The notes under the pieces are model-generated. The model saw only the letters and a list, made by a program, of their open reading frames with translations. It was not told the DNA's origin and did no database searches. 64,000 bases of DNA from Cytophagales bacterium. GTDB lineage: Bacteria > Bacteroidota > Bacteroidia > Cytophagales > Cyclobacteriaceae. This document shows, piece after piece, positions 29,961-39,365 of the stretch. Each line of letters opens with the position of its first letter. The stretch's first letter is position 1. Both the position numbers and the translations under genes were made by a program. The DNA is taken from contig JAWPMT010000002.1 in NCBI GenBank assembly GCA_033344775.1, forward strand, positions 248,001-312,000. The letters are read 5' to 3'.

Positions 29961-31361
29961 TTACGCTCCCATGAGCCACCGATGCACCGGTACCAATTCT
30001 GACCCTAACGAGTTCCAGTAAAAATCACTGTTTTTATCACTGAGCTTATTCAGGAATCCGTTTTTACTATGCTCCTTCAAGCATACTTTTTGGTAGTTAC
30101 ATCGCTTTAACTCCGTAAATACTTTATAGATCAGGGTGAATCTTTCCGATAACTGTTCGCAGGCATGATACTTCACCAGCTTTCGGAAACTGTCGAGCTT
30201 GTAATCAAACCAGTCATAATCCTCCGTTTCCACGAGATTTTGAAGTTCAAGCATACGCCCATTCAGGACAACCTCTATCGGAGATTTTGATAGCCGGAAA
30301 AATTGATTTAATGACTTCAATGATCCGCGGAAATTCATCTCCCGAAACAATAAATAGGCCTGAAAAAGCGGGATTTCATTGGGAGTATCCTTCAGACTTT
30401 GTGCCATCGCATTGCAGGTTTTGAGGGTGGCTTTGGCTTTCTCTTGTTCTCTACAATGAAAATAACCTTTGAAAATATGGGTCAGCGCTTCCAGCTTATT
30501 TTCCTCAAATGGCTTGAATAGTTCAGACGACTGCCTGCCATAATAGATCACTTCGTCAAATTGTTCCAGACCTAGCTTCACTTTAGAAAGACTGAGATAG
30601 AATCGGGCTTTTTGGCTTGAAGACAGGAGATGACCATTCTTACGTACATTGTGTAGTGTACTTTCTGCTACTTCCTGGGCTTTATAATACTGTCCGGTCC
30701 TTAGAAATCCCTCCAACTGCTGTTGCGCCAGGAGGAAACTGAGACGGATTGAAGCATTGCTGTCCTTCCTTTTATCAGGAATTTCCTTAGACTCAATGAT
30801 TGTATGGCAGTGCGGAGATTGCAGATTAAGTCGCATGAGTTGGTAGAAATCATCGACATGCTCCGCAAAGTTCTGTTCTGCATCTGCCAATTCCTCCGAA
30901 TATTGACTGATGGAATAGGTCTTAAAGACTGAATGTGCCAGGGCCTCTACTTCAAAAGCCTCATGATCCCGAGCTAGTTTAAAAGCTTTTTTTAGCACAT
31001 CAACCGCTTCATCTGTCAATCCCCGGTTGAGCAGCATTTTCCCATAGAGGACATACTTCAAGGCCTGCGCTTCCGCATCGACAAAGTTCTTGGGACTTTT
31101 TCCGGTGGCCGTTTCCCGACTAAGCAGGATGTTGAGGATATCTTCCTTGAGGCGCTTTTTCAACTGACTAAATGCAGCACAAGGCCTGGAGTTGTACAGT
31201 TTTTTAGCGGCCAGCCGATCATCATTGATGTCTTTCCAGCGCACCATATTGAACAGCTTGAGCCTTTTGGAAGACCCATTGTTGTTCAGGGAATAGTACC
31301 TGATCACAGATTCCGATTCTTCGTCCGTGACCGCATGTATCAGACGGCTTAGATCTTTCAT
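29961..31361 (-). CDS. Hypothetical protein with TPR-like helical repeats
   Basis: 466 aa. The protein is almost entirely helical with TPR-like pairs (YVLYGKMLLNRGLTDEAVDV, then LKKAFKLARDHEAFEVEALA), and further helix pairs in the middle such as ARFYLSLSKVKLGLEQFDEV. No signal peptide or catalytic motif. It may be a cytoplasmic scaffold or regulator. It is convergent with the end of the eCIS operon (12 bp gap), so membership of that system is uncertain. Confidence 0.75.
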   Translation of the reverse strand: MKDLSRLIHAVTDEESESVIRYYSLNNNGSSKRLKLFNMVRWKDINDDRLAAKKLYNSRPCAAFSQLKKRLKEDILNILLSRETATGKSPKNFVDAEAQALKYVLYGKMLLNRGLTDEAVDVLKKAFKLARDHEAFEVEALAHSVFKTYSISQYSEELADAEQNFAEHVDDFYQLMRLNLQSPHCHTIIESKEIPDKRKDSNASIRLSFLLAQQQLEGFLRTGQYYKAQEVAESTLHNVRKNGHLLSSSQKARFYLSLSKVKLGLEQFDEVIYYGRQSSELFKPFEENKLEALTHIFKGYFHCREQEKAKATLKTCNAMAQSLKDTPNEIPLFQAYLLFREMNFRGSLKSLNQFFRLSKSPIEVVLNGRMLELQNLVETEDYDWFDYKLDSFRKLVKYHACEQLSERFTLIYKVFTELKRCNYQKVCLKEHSKNGFLNKLSDKNSDFYWNSLGSELVPVHRWLMGA

Positions 31362-31761
31362 AGCGGACGAGGCTTACGATGGAATCTGAAATAAGTGCTT
31401 CGATAAGTTTATTAAGACTTGACTAAAGGGACGGGGGCTGAGTAACGATCGAACAGATCGATGAAATGGAGTAGGCATGGCGGATTCTAAATGGCGGTTA
31501 ATAATGCTTTATAAATTTACAAAAAATAATAGAGAACGTAAAGCATTACTAAGTACAAAATATTGAAGGATCTTATGTAAGTGGGTAAATCTGAATCATA
31601 TTTTTAGAATTTACGGAGTGCCTCCCCAATCAAAAGACTATGCAGAGCGTATTTGACGTTGGATATTGATAAGGAAGCCATGGAACTGTTGGGGGAATTG
31701 ATTAAAACCAAATTATGCAGATCGAGGCCTAGAAAAAGATAAGATAATCACGACCAAATAG
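31362..31761. other. 400-bp non-coding stretch
   Basis: A+T-rich region upstream of the TPR-like gene and downstream of the YHS gene (both on the minus strand). It should contain the promoter of the TPR-like gene. No RNA gene or convincing promoter box was recognised. A short open frame near 31,650-31,735 (DIDKEAMELLGELIKTK) lacks a good start and could be a gene remnant. Confidence 0.4.
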
Positions 31762-32262
31762 TTACCAAACCCGGCTGAGTACCTCCCATTTGGCGTCTGC
31801 TTTGTCGGCCATTTTCTTCTCATTGTGCTTTTCCCATTCTTTCAAAGAATCAAAATCTTCTTTGAGTAGAAACAAGTACAATTCCCCGTCGATCATCTTA
31901 AAATTTTTCGGATTGATATCCAAACGCTTGCCAATTGAAACGCCATAGGCGCAGTATCCCCCGTATTTGGGTAAGTACTTTTCCGGAGCATCTGTGAATA
32001 ACGCCAGCTCTTCCGGATTCTGGAATTGATAGTTGATGCCATTGTGTTCATGACTGTACCTGCTGCTCCCTTTGATTGGTTTTTGATCTCTGTGATAAGC
32101 GACTACACTATAGCCCTTTACAGCGACGTGTTCTTCATCTACATTGTATTCCATCCTGACTTCATCTACAGGGTCAGGGCCAATAAAAGAGGCAGTCGTC
32201 ATGGCCAAAACCATGATGAGTAAGCCTGGAAAAAGGGCGGATAATATTCTTTTCGTTTTCAT
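31762..32262 (-). CDS. Exported YHS-domain protein
   Basis: 166 aa from the ATG at 32262. A longer frame begins 17 codons upstream, but the chosen start places a basic MKTKR directly before a hydrophobic helix (LFPGLLIMVLAMTTASFIG), a good signal peptide or anchor. The remainder is a YHS-type domain: VKGYSVVAYHRDQKPIKGS, then YQFQNPEELALFTDAPEKYL and PKYGGYCAYGVSIGKR. YHS proteins of this kind in Bacteroidota are small, exported and of uncertain function, possibly metal-related. The gene stands alone with ~300-400 bp of non-coding DNA on each side. Confidence 0.85.
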   Translation of the reverse strand: MKTKRILSALFPGLLIMVLAMTTASFIGPDPVDEVRMEYNVDEEHVAVKGYSVVAYHRDQKPIKGSSRYSHEHNGINYQFQNPEELALFTDAPEKYLPKYGGYCAYGVSIGKRLDINPKNFKMIDGELYLFLLKEDFDSLKEWEKHNEKKMADKADAKWEVLSRVW

Positions 32263-32579
32263 TTGTTCTATAACTGAAGTCGATGTTGATAACTGGTTTT
32301 TATCACTGGTCAAAGAATGAAACAGATTTCCAGAAGATCAAAAGTTTCTGGTGGCATAGGTTTCATCATCAACCAGGTACCTAGCATACGAGGGGATTTG
32401 ACCGACTGTTTAATCCAAATCACGCTTTGCCAATTGCTTGACATTTGGTGATTATAGGTGAACTATTTGGTAGCTCTCGTATTCCAATTCAATTAGCATA
32501 ACGACACCTTTTTTCATTGGAATGAAATGAAATTCAGAATACAGAAAGAAAGAGCTGAAAAAATGCTTTTCTTAATCGA
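32263..32579. other. 317-bp non-coding stretch
   Basis: Lies between the YHS gene (whose promoter it must contain) and the 3' end of the response regulator. No hairpin terminator, RNA gene or ORF stands out. Confidence 0.4.
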
Positions 32580-33305
32580 TTACTTCTTCAGGATCTTGTT
32601 ATCGATGGAATGAAAAAAGTCCTCCCGGTAACTTAATCCGATGGGTATCCTTTTGTCATTATCAAGAACTACTTCATTGCCTTCGATACCTTTGATCATT
32701 TTTAAATTCAGGATATAAGACCGATGGATTCTGGCAAAGTAGCTGCCAGGTAACTTCTTCTCCATATCGGAGAGGTTGTATAAAACGGGGATTTTTCGGT
32801 TCTGATAAGAAATGGATAAGTAGTTTCTCAATCCTTCTACGAATTCTATGTCCCTGAAATTTAATTTCAGCATTTTGCCCTTAACCCCGGTTTTAACAAT
32901 AAAGTAATCTTCCTCTGTATCGGATTCTTTCTTACTGATGCCGTACAAGTTATCCACCTTGTTCAGGGACTTTAAAAAACGGGTATAGGTAATGGGCTTC
33001 ATCATGTAGTCCACCACATTATATTCATAGCTTTGAACTGCGTATTCTGAGTAGGCAGTGGTCAACATCACATATGGCTGCTTTTCCAGCGAGAGCTGAT
33101 TCAGTAATTTCAATACTTCGATGCCGGTCATCTCGGGCATTTCAATATCCAGGAACATTATATCTACTTGATTGGATCTAAGGAAGGCAAGTCCTTCGGA
33201 AGCTACCGTTGTAGCGAATGCCAGTTCCAGATGGGGGGTCCGTTCGATATGACCTGAGATGATATCGATCGCGTGTTTTTCGTCATCAATTATAAGACAT
33301 TGCAT
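32580..33305 (-). CDS. LytTR-family response regulator
   Basis: 241 aa. Receiver domain with the acidic pocket Asp7-Asp8 and phospho-acceptor Asp53 in FLDIEMPEMTG; C-terminal LytTR DNA-binding domain (about residues 130-235) with FVEGLRNYLSISYQNRKIPV and FARIHRSYILNL. It works with the overlapping upstream kinase gene: 20 bp of overlap on the same strand means translational coupling. The pair is transcribed divergently from the lanthipeptide-like precursor 405 bp away and may control it, though such pairs are common in Bacteroidota and the link is inference. Confidence 0.93.
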   Translation of the reverse strand: MQCLIIDDEKHAIDIISGHIERTPHLELAFATTVASEGLAFLRSNQVDIMFLDIEMPEMTGIEVLKLLNQLSLEKQPYVMLTTAYSEYAVQSYEYNVVDYMMKPITYTRFLKSLNKVDNLYGISKKESDTEEDYFIVKTGVKGKMLKLNFRDIEFVEGLRNYLSISYQNRKIPVLYNLSDMEKKLPGSYFARIHRSYILNLKMIKGIEGNEVVLDNDKRIPIGLSYREDFFHSIDNKILKK

Positions 33306-34332
33306 AAGACTTTTCTTTAATGCTCAATGTGTAGTGATACATGGTCTCGTCTTCCTCTATGATTTGCTCGAAATCATCTCCATACGCCAAGGCAAGGCGC
33401 TTTCTTACATTTTCATTGCCAATGCCGTGAGAGACAATTCCGGGCTCATGGCTGTTATTCTTTTTGTGATTGCTTAATTTAAAGATAATGGATTTATGGT
33501 CAAGGATCAGCTTGAAATTGGCAGGATGATCCGGGTCATTGATCTTACCGTGCTTGAAGACGTTTTCTACCAGCGAAATGAGGATTAGAGGAATGATCTT
33601 CTTGCCAAAGATGTCTCCTTCCACCTGAAAGTTGACATAGATTTCATTATCGAACCTCATCCTGTTGAGCTCAATAAAATTTTCGATGTGATCGATTTCA
33701 TCTGACAACAGTACTCTTTCTCCGGGGTTTGTTTTCTTCAGGGAATAGCGCATGATCTCAGAAAGCAACTCAATGGCCTGTGATAATTCATCCGAAACCC
33801 GAGATGCCCTACTATACATGTAGCTGAGTACGTTGAACAAAAAATGAGGGTTAAATTGTGTAAGCAAGAAAGAGGCCTCCGCTCTGATCAGTGATTTTTC
33901 AAGCTGTGCCCGTTGCTTGATACTTTGAATGCTTTGCTTAAAAACGAAGTAACCGATAGCTAGAAACGTGATCTCTGAATAATAAAGAAGCTGGGCGGAT
34001 AAGTATTGCTGAATCGTCCATGGGGGCTTTTGAAAATCCGCATCAATCCAATACAACAAGTGGTAAACCGTAAAGTAGCGATAACCAAAAAAAGCGACCA
34101 TCAGCAGTAGAAACGAGGCAATCAGTTTGAAGTAATTGACTTTCCAATACCGTGGCAATATATAAAAGGAAATGGAGTAGAAGTAAACGATAAAAATGGC
34201 GTAGTACAAGATTGGGGAAAGGATATACAGCGTAATACTCGGTCCCCTAAACCGGACATTCAAGGTGAGTATTCCGATCCAGATGATCCAGCCGAGTAGA
34301 TGAAATTTCCTTTCTTCTTTTTCAATCTTCAT
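33286..34332 (-). CDS. LytS/YehU-type sensor histidine kinase
   Basis: 348 aa. Four hydrophobic segments in the first ~135 residues (e.g. ILSPILYYAIFIVYFYSISF), then a His_kinase domain with LLTQFNPHFLFN (phospho-acceptor His163), and a C-terminal ATPase domain with N-box-like LISLVENVFKHG and GIGNENVRKRL. The lack of a classical DHp domain is typical of the LytS class. It phosphorylates the LytTR regulator encoded just downstream. The membrane sensor domain is short and would sense membrane or small-molecule signals; the ligand is unknown. Confidence 0.93.
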   Translation of the reverse strand: MKIEKEERKFHLLGWIIWIGILTLNVRFRGPSITLYILSPILYYAIFIVYFYSISFYILPRYWKVNYFKLIASFLLLMVAFFGYRYFTVYHLLYWIDADFQKPPWTIQQYLSAQLLYYSEITFLAIGYFVFKQSIQSIKQRAQLEKSLIRAEASFLLTQFNPHFLFNVLSYMYSRASRVSDELSQAIELLSEIMRYSLKKTNPGERVLLSDEIDHIENFIELNRMRFDNEIYVNFQVEGDIFGKKIIPLILISLVENVFKHGKINDPDHPANFKLILDHKSIIFKLSNHKKNNSHEPGIVSHGIGNENVRKRLALAYGDDFEQIIEEDETMYHYTLSIKEKSYAMSYN

Positions 34333-34737
34333 GGTATAGATCAGATAGCAATGTGCTCTTCAATTGCGTATAAAATTAACCAACTGGCGTCTCTCATTAG
34401 AACTGTTTATACCTATTTAGTATACATAGGGATATTTCAAGGACAGACAATGGAATGATAATGACGAATATGTTTTTGAAAGAGGTGAGTTCGTTTTTGA
34501 TTGAATGATCAAAGATGAACTGTTCATGAAGCAGACCTTTATGGGATACTCACTGTTTTTTAGAATTTGTAACAGTATGGTAATCAGTCTTTAGGCTTTT
34601 GATTGATCTTTTTGTGATAAATATAGCCTAAAACGAAAATTGGTACATATAATAATGCTATTCGTGTATTTTTTTTGCAATCATCAGAGCTTATTCGATA
34701 GGTTCGGTCTCAAGTTTCATATTTTAATATTTTTATT
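34333..34737. other. 405-bp divergent intergenic region upstream of the lanthipeptide-like precursor
   Basis: A+T-rich region between the divergent kinase gene and the small precursor gene, so it must hold promoters for both. No unambiguous Bacteroidota promoter (TTG-N19-TAnnTTTG) was found; a T-run at 34667-34677 is loosely similar. No ORF or RNA gene recognised. Confidence 0.4.
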
Positions 34738-34869
34738 ATGACCTCATCTAAAAACCTTAAACTAAAAAGAAAGACTGTTACCAAACTACGCAAAAGCTCC
34801 ATCAGAAATTCGAAAGCTTCCAGTGTGATTTGCACAACGGATCCGACTACAACACTCACAGAGTTTTAA
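34738..34869 (+). CDS. Lanthipeptide-type RiPP precursor peptide, 43 aa
   Basis: The ATG at 34738 opens a 43-aa peptide. Its N-terminus, NLKLKRKTVTKLRK, matches the 'K-L-x-L-x-K-x-T-(I/V)-x-K-L' leader found in Bacteroidota class I lanthipeptide precursors. The C-terminal part is rich in Ser/Thr with a single Cys (SKASSVICTTDPTTTLTEF), a plausible core for dehydration. It lies 334 bp upstream of a LanB dehydratase on the same strand. With one Cys, at most one lanthionine ring is possible; no double-Gly motif is present. The strong leader match and the adjacent LanB make this a convincing precursor. Confidence 0.8.
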   Translation: MTSSKNLKLKRKTVTKLRKSSIRNSKASSVICTTDPTTTLTEF

Positions 34870-35203
34870 GCGAAGTGTGAGTTACCCGGACTTCCGTTGA
34901 GAAGTCTATCTATTTTCTACATAATTTTTCAACTTCTAAACGACCGAGGATAATTCCAATGGTATGGGGAGAGATTGGTGCGAGAGCACTGGTTAGTGTT
35001 GCAAGGACAAAGATTTTGATTTCCATTATGATACATGATAACCTTCTTTCCCCTTTCTTTACTTGTGTTGCTACCTGATGATTTTCATGTCAAGAAACCT
35101 CATACTACCTATTTGACTTTTTGATTTAGTTGCCTGGATTTTCTAATGGCGTTGAGGTTGTGACTGGCATCACTTTATGGAATTTGCCTCATGACCCAAA
35201 GTT
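34870..35203. other. 334-bp gap between precursor and LanB, with a doubtful 39-aa ORF
   Basis: Mostly non-coding. A possible ORF at 34959-35078 (39 aa, MVWGEIGARALVSVARTKIL start, one Cys near the end) has a purine-rich GAGGA nine bases upstream of its ATG. It has no recognised leader and may be chance. No clear hairpin terminator was found, so read-through from the precursor into LanB is possible. The promoter for LanB may also lie here. Confidence 0.35.
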
Positions 35204-38200
35204 ATGGCACTAGAACAATACGAATTTCATGAAAAAATAGTCGTACGCACACCTACAAACACACTACAACAAAAGGCAAGTGATTGGGAAGAGATCATTC
35301 AGAACAAAGCCTTTTTGGAGGCCCTCAGTATCTCTTCAAAAGACCTTCATCAGCAATTAATGAATGTACTGGATGGTACCTGCACTTTAACGGACATAGA
35401 GTTCGAGAAACTGCGTCGGTCTGTTCAAAAATATTGGAGTAGGATGTGTACTCGAACCACACCGTTCGGACTTTTTGCGTCAGTTGGTGTGGCAGATTGG
35501 TCAGCAGCAGGGGAGACAAAGATTCATCTTAGTGAGCAAAGAATTGCCCGAAAAACCAGACTGGACATGTCCTATTTATATCAGCTTGCCATGGACATGG
35601 AAGAAGATGCTGAAATTGTCAATCACCTCAAGTTTTTCCCCAACAGCAGCATTTACATCATGGGGGAGGACTATCGGTTTTTAGAATCTGAGAGCCACAA
35701 AGACCGTAATGGTTACAAGATCTCCGCAGTTTCAAGAACCAGTCACCTAAACCTGGTATTGAAGCACGCCGAAGAAGGGATTTTACTAATGGACCTATTT
35801 GATTTGCTTTGTTCAGAGTTAGAAATCAGAAGTGAGGACGCTACGATGTATTTGTCCGAACTTGTGGAAGCGCAAATTTTGGTCAGCGAGCTTGAGCCTA
35901 CGGTTACAGGGCCGGAATATTACCAGCAGTTACTTCATATTTTAGAGAGGCTACGGGTCGTACCAGCCGCAGCGCAATATTATGAAGCATTGCGAGCCGT
36001 AGAGGGGCTCTTTGATGAAATGGACCGCAATATTTGGAATTCCGAAGAGTTGTATCAAAGAGTCCTTCAAAAGCTTTCGGGCTTGGGTGTAAAACCAAAT
36101 GCTAATCGTTTGATTCAGGTGGATAGCTTTGCTGCTTTTAGCGAAGCAAAGGTCAACAACCATATTCAGCAACATCTTAGGGCAGGTATTGCCTGCATGA
36201 TGCGTATGCATTCGACTAAAGAGAACCAGGATATAAAACGTTTTGTGGAGCGTTTTCAAGAGCGATACGAAGGACAACTCATCCCTTTGTCGGAGGTGCT
36301 TGATCCTGAGACGGGCATTGGTTACCCTGAGCATCATTCTTCGGATTTACTTGATTTGGGTGACGGTCTTGATTTACCCACCGAAAATTCTGGTGGAAGC
36401 CGGGCCTGGAATGAATTTGAAACCTGGGCTTTTGAGCGATTGGTGGCCTTGCAAAACAATGGAAGATATGAATTCGAGTTATCTGAAGAAGATCTAGAGC
36501 AGTTTCAGGAACGAAACCAGGCAATGATGCCATCGCTGGCCGTCATGTTCAGGGTATTAGATCGAGACAAAGGGGAGGTCTTCATTGAAAGCGTAGGTGG
36601 TTCAAGTGCAGTTAATCTATTGGGTCGTTTTGCGCATGGTAGTCAGGAAATCCACGATATTATGAAGGACGTGGTACATCAAGAAGAACAGCAAAACCCA
36701 GATGTTGTGTTTGCAGAGATCGCTCATTTACCAGAAAGCAGAATGGGAAATATTCTGCAGCGTCCAGCTGTCCGGCCCTATGAAATCCCTTACCTGGCTA
36801 AGTCGGGTGTCGACGAAGATTTTCAAGTCCATATTCAGGATCTGTACGTTAAGGTAGAGCGCAATAAGGTCCAGTTATGGTCGCGAAAACTGAATAAGCG
36901 TGTGATCCCCAGATTGAGTTCAGCTCATAACTTCAGGTTATCAGATCTACCAGTCTATAAATTTTTATGTGACTTACAAACGCATGAGAAGAGTGCAGCC
37001 TTGTCTTTTAGATGGGGTGCGCTAGAGCAGCAATTCACTTTTTTCCCACGTGTCAGGTTTCAAAATGCAATATTAAGTCCGGCACAATGGCGGTTTTCAG
37101 CCGAGGATATCTGTGAATTGAAGGCCGCGAAAAATTCCATAGACCGCCGTTTTCATCTGGCTTTGTTAAGAGATAAATGGCATTTGCCCCGAAATGTAGT
37201 TTTTGCTGAGGGCGATAATGAACTACTGCTTGACCTGTCTAATTTGAACGATGTTCAGACATTATTGGAGATGTCGAGGAAAAAAGACCATTTCATACTG
37301 AAGGAATCGATGGGATTTGAAAATAAGCCGGTCGTTTCCTCTTCATCTGGCGGCCATGCAAATCAAATGTTGGCTTGTCTAGTCAGTGAGAAAGGGTGCT
37401 ATAACAGCTCAGCGAACAGTACGACATTGCCATCAGTGGCACGGCAAGAGATCCGAAGGAAATTTTTGCCAGGCTCGGAATGGCTGTATTATAAAGTCTA
37501 TGCAGGTGATCAGACCAGTGATCTGATCCTGAGACAGGCGATCAGGCCCATGGTAGCACAATTGCAATCCCAGGGACTGATCGATCAATGGTTTTTTATT
37601 CGATACGATGACGGAAATCCACACCTTCGATTTCGGGTACACCTGAAAGACAGGGCATTCTTCGGAGACGCCATTACCTTGATCGCAGATTACTTCGATC
37701 TGCTAGAGGAGCAAAAAATGATCTGGAAGACTGAAATAGCCAGCTATGAACGTGAGATCAACCGATATGGAGTCGATACTATAGAAATGGCGGAGGAATA
37801 TTTCTATCAGGACAGTGAGGCCCTTCTGAAATTGTTGACTTTTGAAGAAGAGGCTCCGATGGATCAAACCCGGTGGTTGTTTGGAATGCAGGTCATGGAT
37901 GATACGCTGAAGGCCTTTCATTTGGCAATACCAGATCGGCTGAAATTACTGGAGTCGTACCGGGATAGTTTCATGGAAGAGTTCAAAGTAGATAAGAAGC
38001 TTCGACTTGAACTGGACTTGAAGTATCGCAAATATCAACAAGAGATCCATCAAATGCTGGTTGCTGATGAAAAGGACAAAACAACTGGTTTTGAGAAGAT
38101 TACAACTCAACGATTCGAAGCGATTCAAAAGATCGTGAATGAGATGCAAATCAGGCATAGCGGTAGGATAGAGGACTGGCAACCAGGTCTCGTGGGTTCA

Positions 38201-38332
38201 CTGATTCACATGTCCGTGAACCGGCTGGTTACCTCCCGTCAACGATTCTATGAAATGATCCTGTATTATTTCATGGTCAAGCACTACAAAAGCAGGGTAG
38301 CGAGGATGAACAAAATGAAAAAGGTAGCCTAA
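35204..38332 (+). CDS. Full-length class I lanthipeptide dehydratase (LanB-like)
   Basis: 1042 aa. The N-terminal glutamylation domain carries the typical CTRTTPFGLFASVG (residues 82-95). The C-terminal elimination domain (thiopeptide-type bacteriocin biosynthesis domain, residues ~752-1035) has GSEWLYYKVYAG and WFFIRYDDGNPHLRFRVH (796-813). Such enzymes use glutamyl-tRNA to glutamylate Ser/Thr in the precursor, then eliminate glutamate to give dehydroalanine/dehydrobutyrine. Unlike the split LanB described for pinensins, both domains are in one chain. The expected LanC cyclase is absent from the window. Substrate is most likely the 43-aa precursor upstream; the peptides at 45-46 kb cannot be excluded. 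Confidence 0.93.
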   Translation: MALEQYEFHEKIVVRTPTNTLQQKASDWEEIIQNKAFLEALSISSKDLHQQLMNVLDGTCTLTDIEFEKLRRSVQKYWSRMCTRTTPFGLFASVGVADWSAAGETKIHLSEQRIARKTRLDMSYLYQLAMDMEEDAEIVNHLKFFPNSSIYIMGEDYRFLESESHKDRNGYKISAVSRTSHLNLVLKHAEEGILLMDLFDLLCSELEIRSEDATMYLSELVEAQILVSELEPTVTGPEYYQQLLHILERLRVVPAAAQYYEALRAVEGLFDEMDRNIWNSEELYQRVLQKLSGLGVKPNANRLIQVDSFAAFSEAKVNNHIQQHLRAGIACMMRMHSTKENQDIKRFVERFQERYEGQLIPLSEVLDPETGIGYPEHHSSDLLDLGDGLDLPTENSGGSRAWNEFETWAFERLVALQNNGRYEFELSEEDLEQFQERNQAMMPSLAVMFRVLDRDKGEVFIESVGGSSAVNLLGRFAHGSQEIHDIMKDVVHQEEQQNPDVVFAEIAHLPESRMGNILQRPAVRPYEIPYLAKSGVDEDFQVHIQDLYVKVERNKVQLWSRKLNKRVIPRLSSAHNFRLSDLPVYKFLCDLQTHEKSAALSFRWGALEQQFTFFPRVRFQNAILSPAQWRFSAEDICELKAAKNSIDRRFHLALLRDKWHLPRNVVFAEGDNELLLDLSNLNDVQTLLEMSRKKDHFILKESMGFENKPVVSSSSGGHANQMLACLVSEKGCYNSSANSTTLPSVARQEIRRKFLPGSEWLYYKVYAGDQTSDLILRQAIRPMVAQLQSQGLIDQWFFIRYDDGNPHLRFRVHLKDRAFFGDAITLIADYFDLLEEQKMIWKTEIASYEREINRYGVDTIEMAEEYFYQDSEALLKLLTFEEEAPMDQTRWLFGMQVMDDTLKAFHLAIPDRLKLLESYRDSFMEEFKVDKKLRLELDLKYRKYQQEIHQMLVADEKDKTTGFEKITTQRFEAIQKIVNEMQIRHSGRIEDWQPGLVGSLIHMSVNRLVTSRQRFYEMILYYFMVKHYKSRVARMNKMKKVA

Positions 38333-38494
38333 GTGCATTTCGATCATAAGGTCGAATACCTCAGGTTAGATGAAATCCCATTGCTTTTTATTTCGAATAG
38401 ATACCTGTCACCAATTAAAATGATGGATGCCGTTCGCATGTATTTACCAAAGTTTGATTTTATGAACAGAAAAGCACTTATCAATCCATATTAA
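38333..38494 (+). CDS. Possible small protein directly after LanB (GTG start)
   Basis: A 53-aa frame opens with GTG immediately after the LanB stop codon and runs to a TAA (VHFDHKVEYLRLDEIPLLFI start). Composition is protein-like, mixing hydrophobic and charged residues, but no family was recognised and GTG is a less common start. It could be a translationally coupled small protein or a remnant of a longer gene such as a further tailoring enzyme. The following 124 bp before the NusG-like gene appear non-coding. Confidence 0.35.
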   Translation: MHFDHKVEYLRLDEIPLLFISNRYLSPIKMMDAVRMYLPKFDFMNRKALINPY

Positions 38495-38618
38495 CTCCAT
38501 CTAGAGTGTTTTTGGGCCGATTTGAAAGATTCGTACCGAGCAAACTGAGATTGGTCAAAAACTATTTAATGTAAGAGGTGCCTTTTCTAAATTAGTTAGA
38601 GTTAAAACGCAAGAAGAG

Positions 38619-39137
38619 ATGATCAATTCCCGTAACGCTTCCGACAACCGTAACTGGCACGTCATTTACACCAGACCCAATTTCGAAAGAAAAGTGGCGT
38701 CTGAATTGGTAGCGAAAGGAATCGAGTTTTTCATGCCTTCGAGGGATGAAGTGCGACAGTGGCACGACCGCAAGAAGAAAATGAATGTCCTGGTCTTTCC
38801 CGGATACATCTTTGTTCGCGTCAATGTAAGAGAAGTTTACATGATTTATGCCATCAATGGCTTTGTAAACTTTGTTTCCAACGAGGGGCATCCTGACGTC
38901 ATTTCGGATGAACTCATGTCTGCGATCCAGACCTTGTTGGAAGGAGAGTTTAGCATTAAAACCGGAGCGTTAATCTCTGGTGATAAGATAAAAATCGGTC
39001 ACGGTGCTTTCCAGGGCCTGGAAGGCATCCTGTTGGAAGACAGAGGTGAAAGCAAAGTGGCCGTACGTGTGGAAGTAATTAATCAATTCATTGTTGTGGT
39101 ACTTCCCGCGTTTAGTTTGGAAAAAGTAGCAGTATGA
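38619..39137 (+). CDS. NusG-paralogue transcription antiterminator (UpxY-like)
   Basis: 172 aa. An NGN domain opens with NWHVIYTRPNFERKVASEL, contains VLVFPGYIFVRV, and is followed by a KOW-type domain (GDKIKIGHGAFQGLEGILLE). Specialised NusG paralogues such as Bacteroides UpxY, RfaH and LoaP travel with RNA polymerase through one long operon and suppress termination. In Bacteroidota they typically sit at the head of polysaccharide or natural-product clusters. Here it precedes a ~22-kb run of co-directional RiPP genes that includes a strong internal terminator at 46.1 kb, so operon-specific antitermination is the likely role. Confidence 0.9.
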   Translation: MINSRNASDNRNWHVIYTRPNFERKVASELVAKGIEFFMPSRDEVRQWHDRKKKMNVLVFPGYIFVRVNVREVYMIYAINGFVNFVSNEGHPDVISDELMSAIQTLLEGEFSIKTGALISGDKIKIGHGAFQGLEGILLEDRGESKVAVRVEVINQFIVVVLPAFSLEKVAV

Positions 39138-39220
39138 CCCGACAGATCGTTTTTAGGAATTAGCATTCTTGTACGAAATTTTGACTGTCATTTTTAGTCT
39201 CCACTGCTATTGTAATTATC

Positions 39221-39238
39221 GTCAGTTTTCCAACTGAC
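39221..39238. promoter_or_regulatory. Perfect 7-bp hairpin upstream of the AraC-type regulator
   Basis: GTCAGTT, loop TTCC, AACTGAC. It lies in the 228-bp gap between the NusG-like and AraC-like genes and is followed ~15 bp later by a T-rich run. It could be a weak terminator or an RNA/DNA element recognised by the neighbouring regulators; the assignment is tentative. Confidence 0.35.
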
Positions 39239-39365
39239 CAATTGGCTTTGCCTTTTTAAGTAATCTACAACATGTTACTGACAAGGCGAAGCTCTATCCA
39301 AACATGAAATCCTGCCTTCAAAACAAAGGGTTCAGCAACAGTCTAAGTACTACAAATCAATTCTT

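Noticed and set aside
31640-31740. Short open frame with DIDKEAMELLGELIKTK
   Set aside because: No suitable start and too short; possible remnant only.
34959-35078. 39-aa ORF between lanthipeptide precursor and LanB as a second precursor
   Set aside because: No leader motif, hydrophobic composition, few modifiable residues; kept only as a note in the gap entry.
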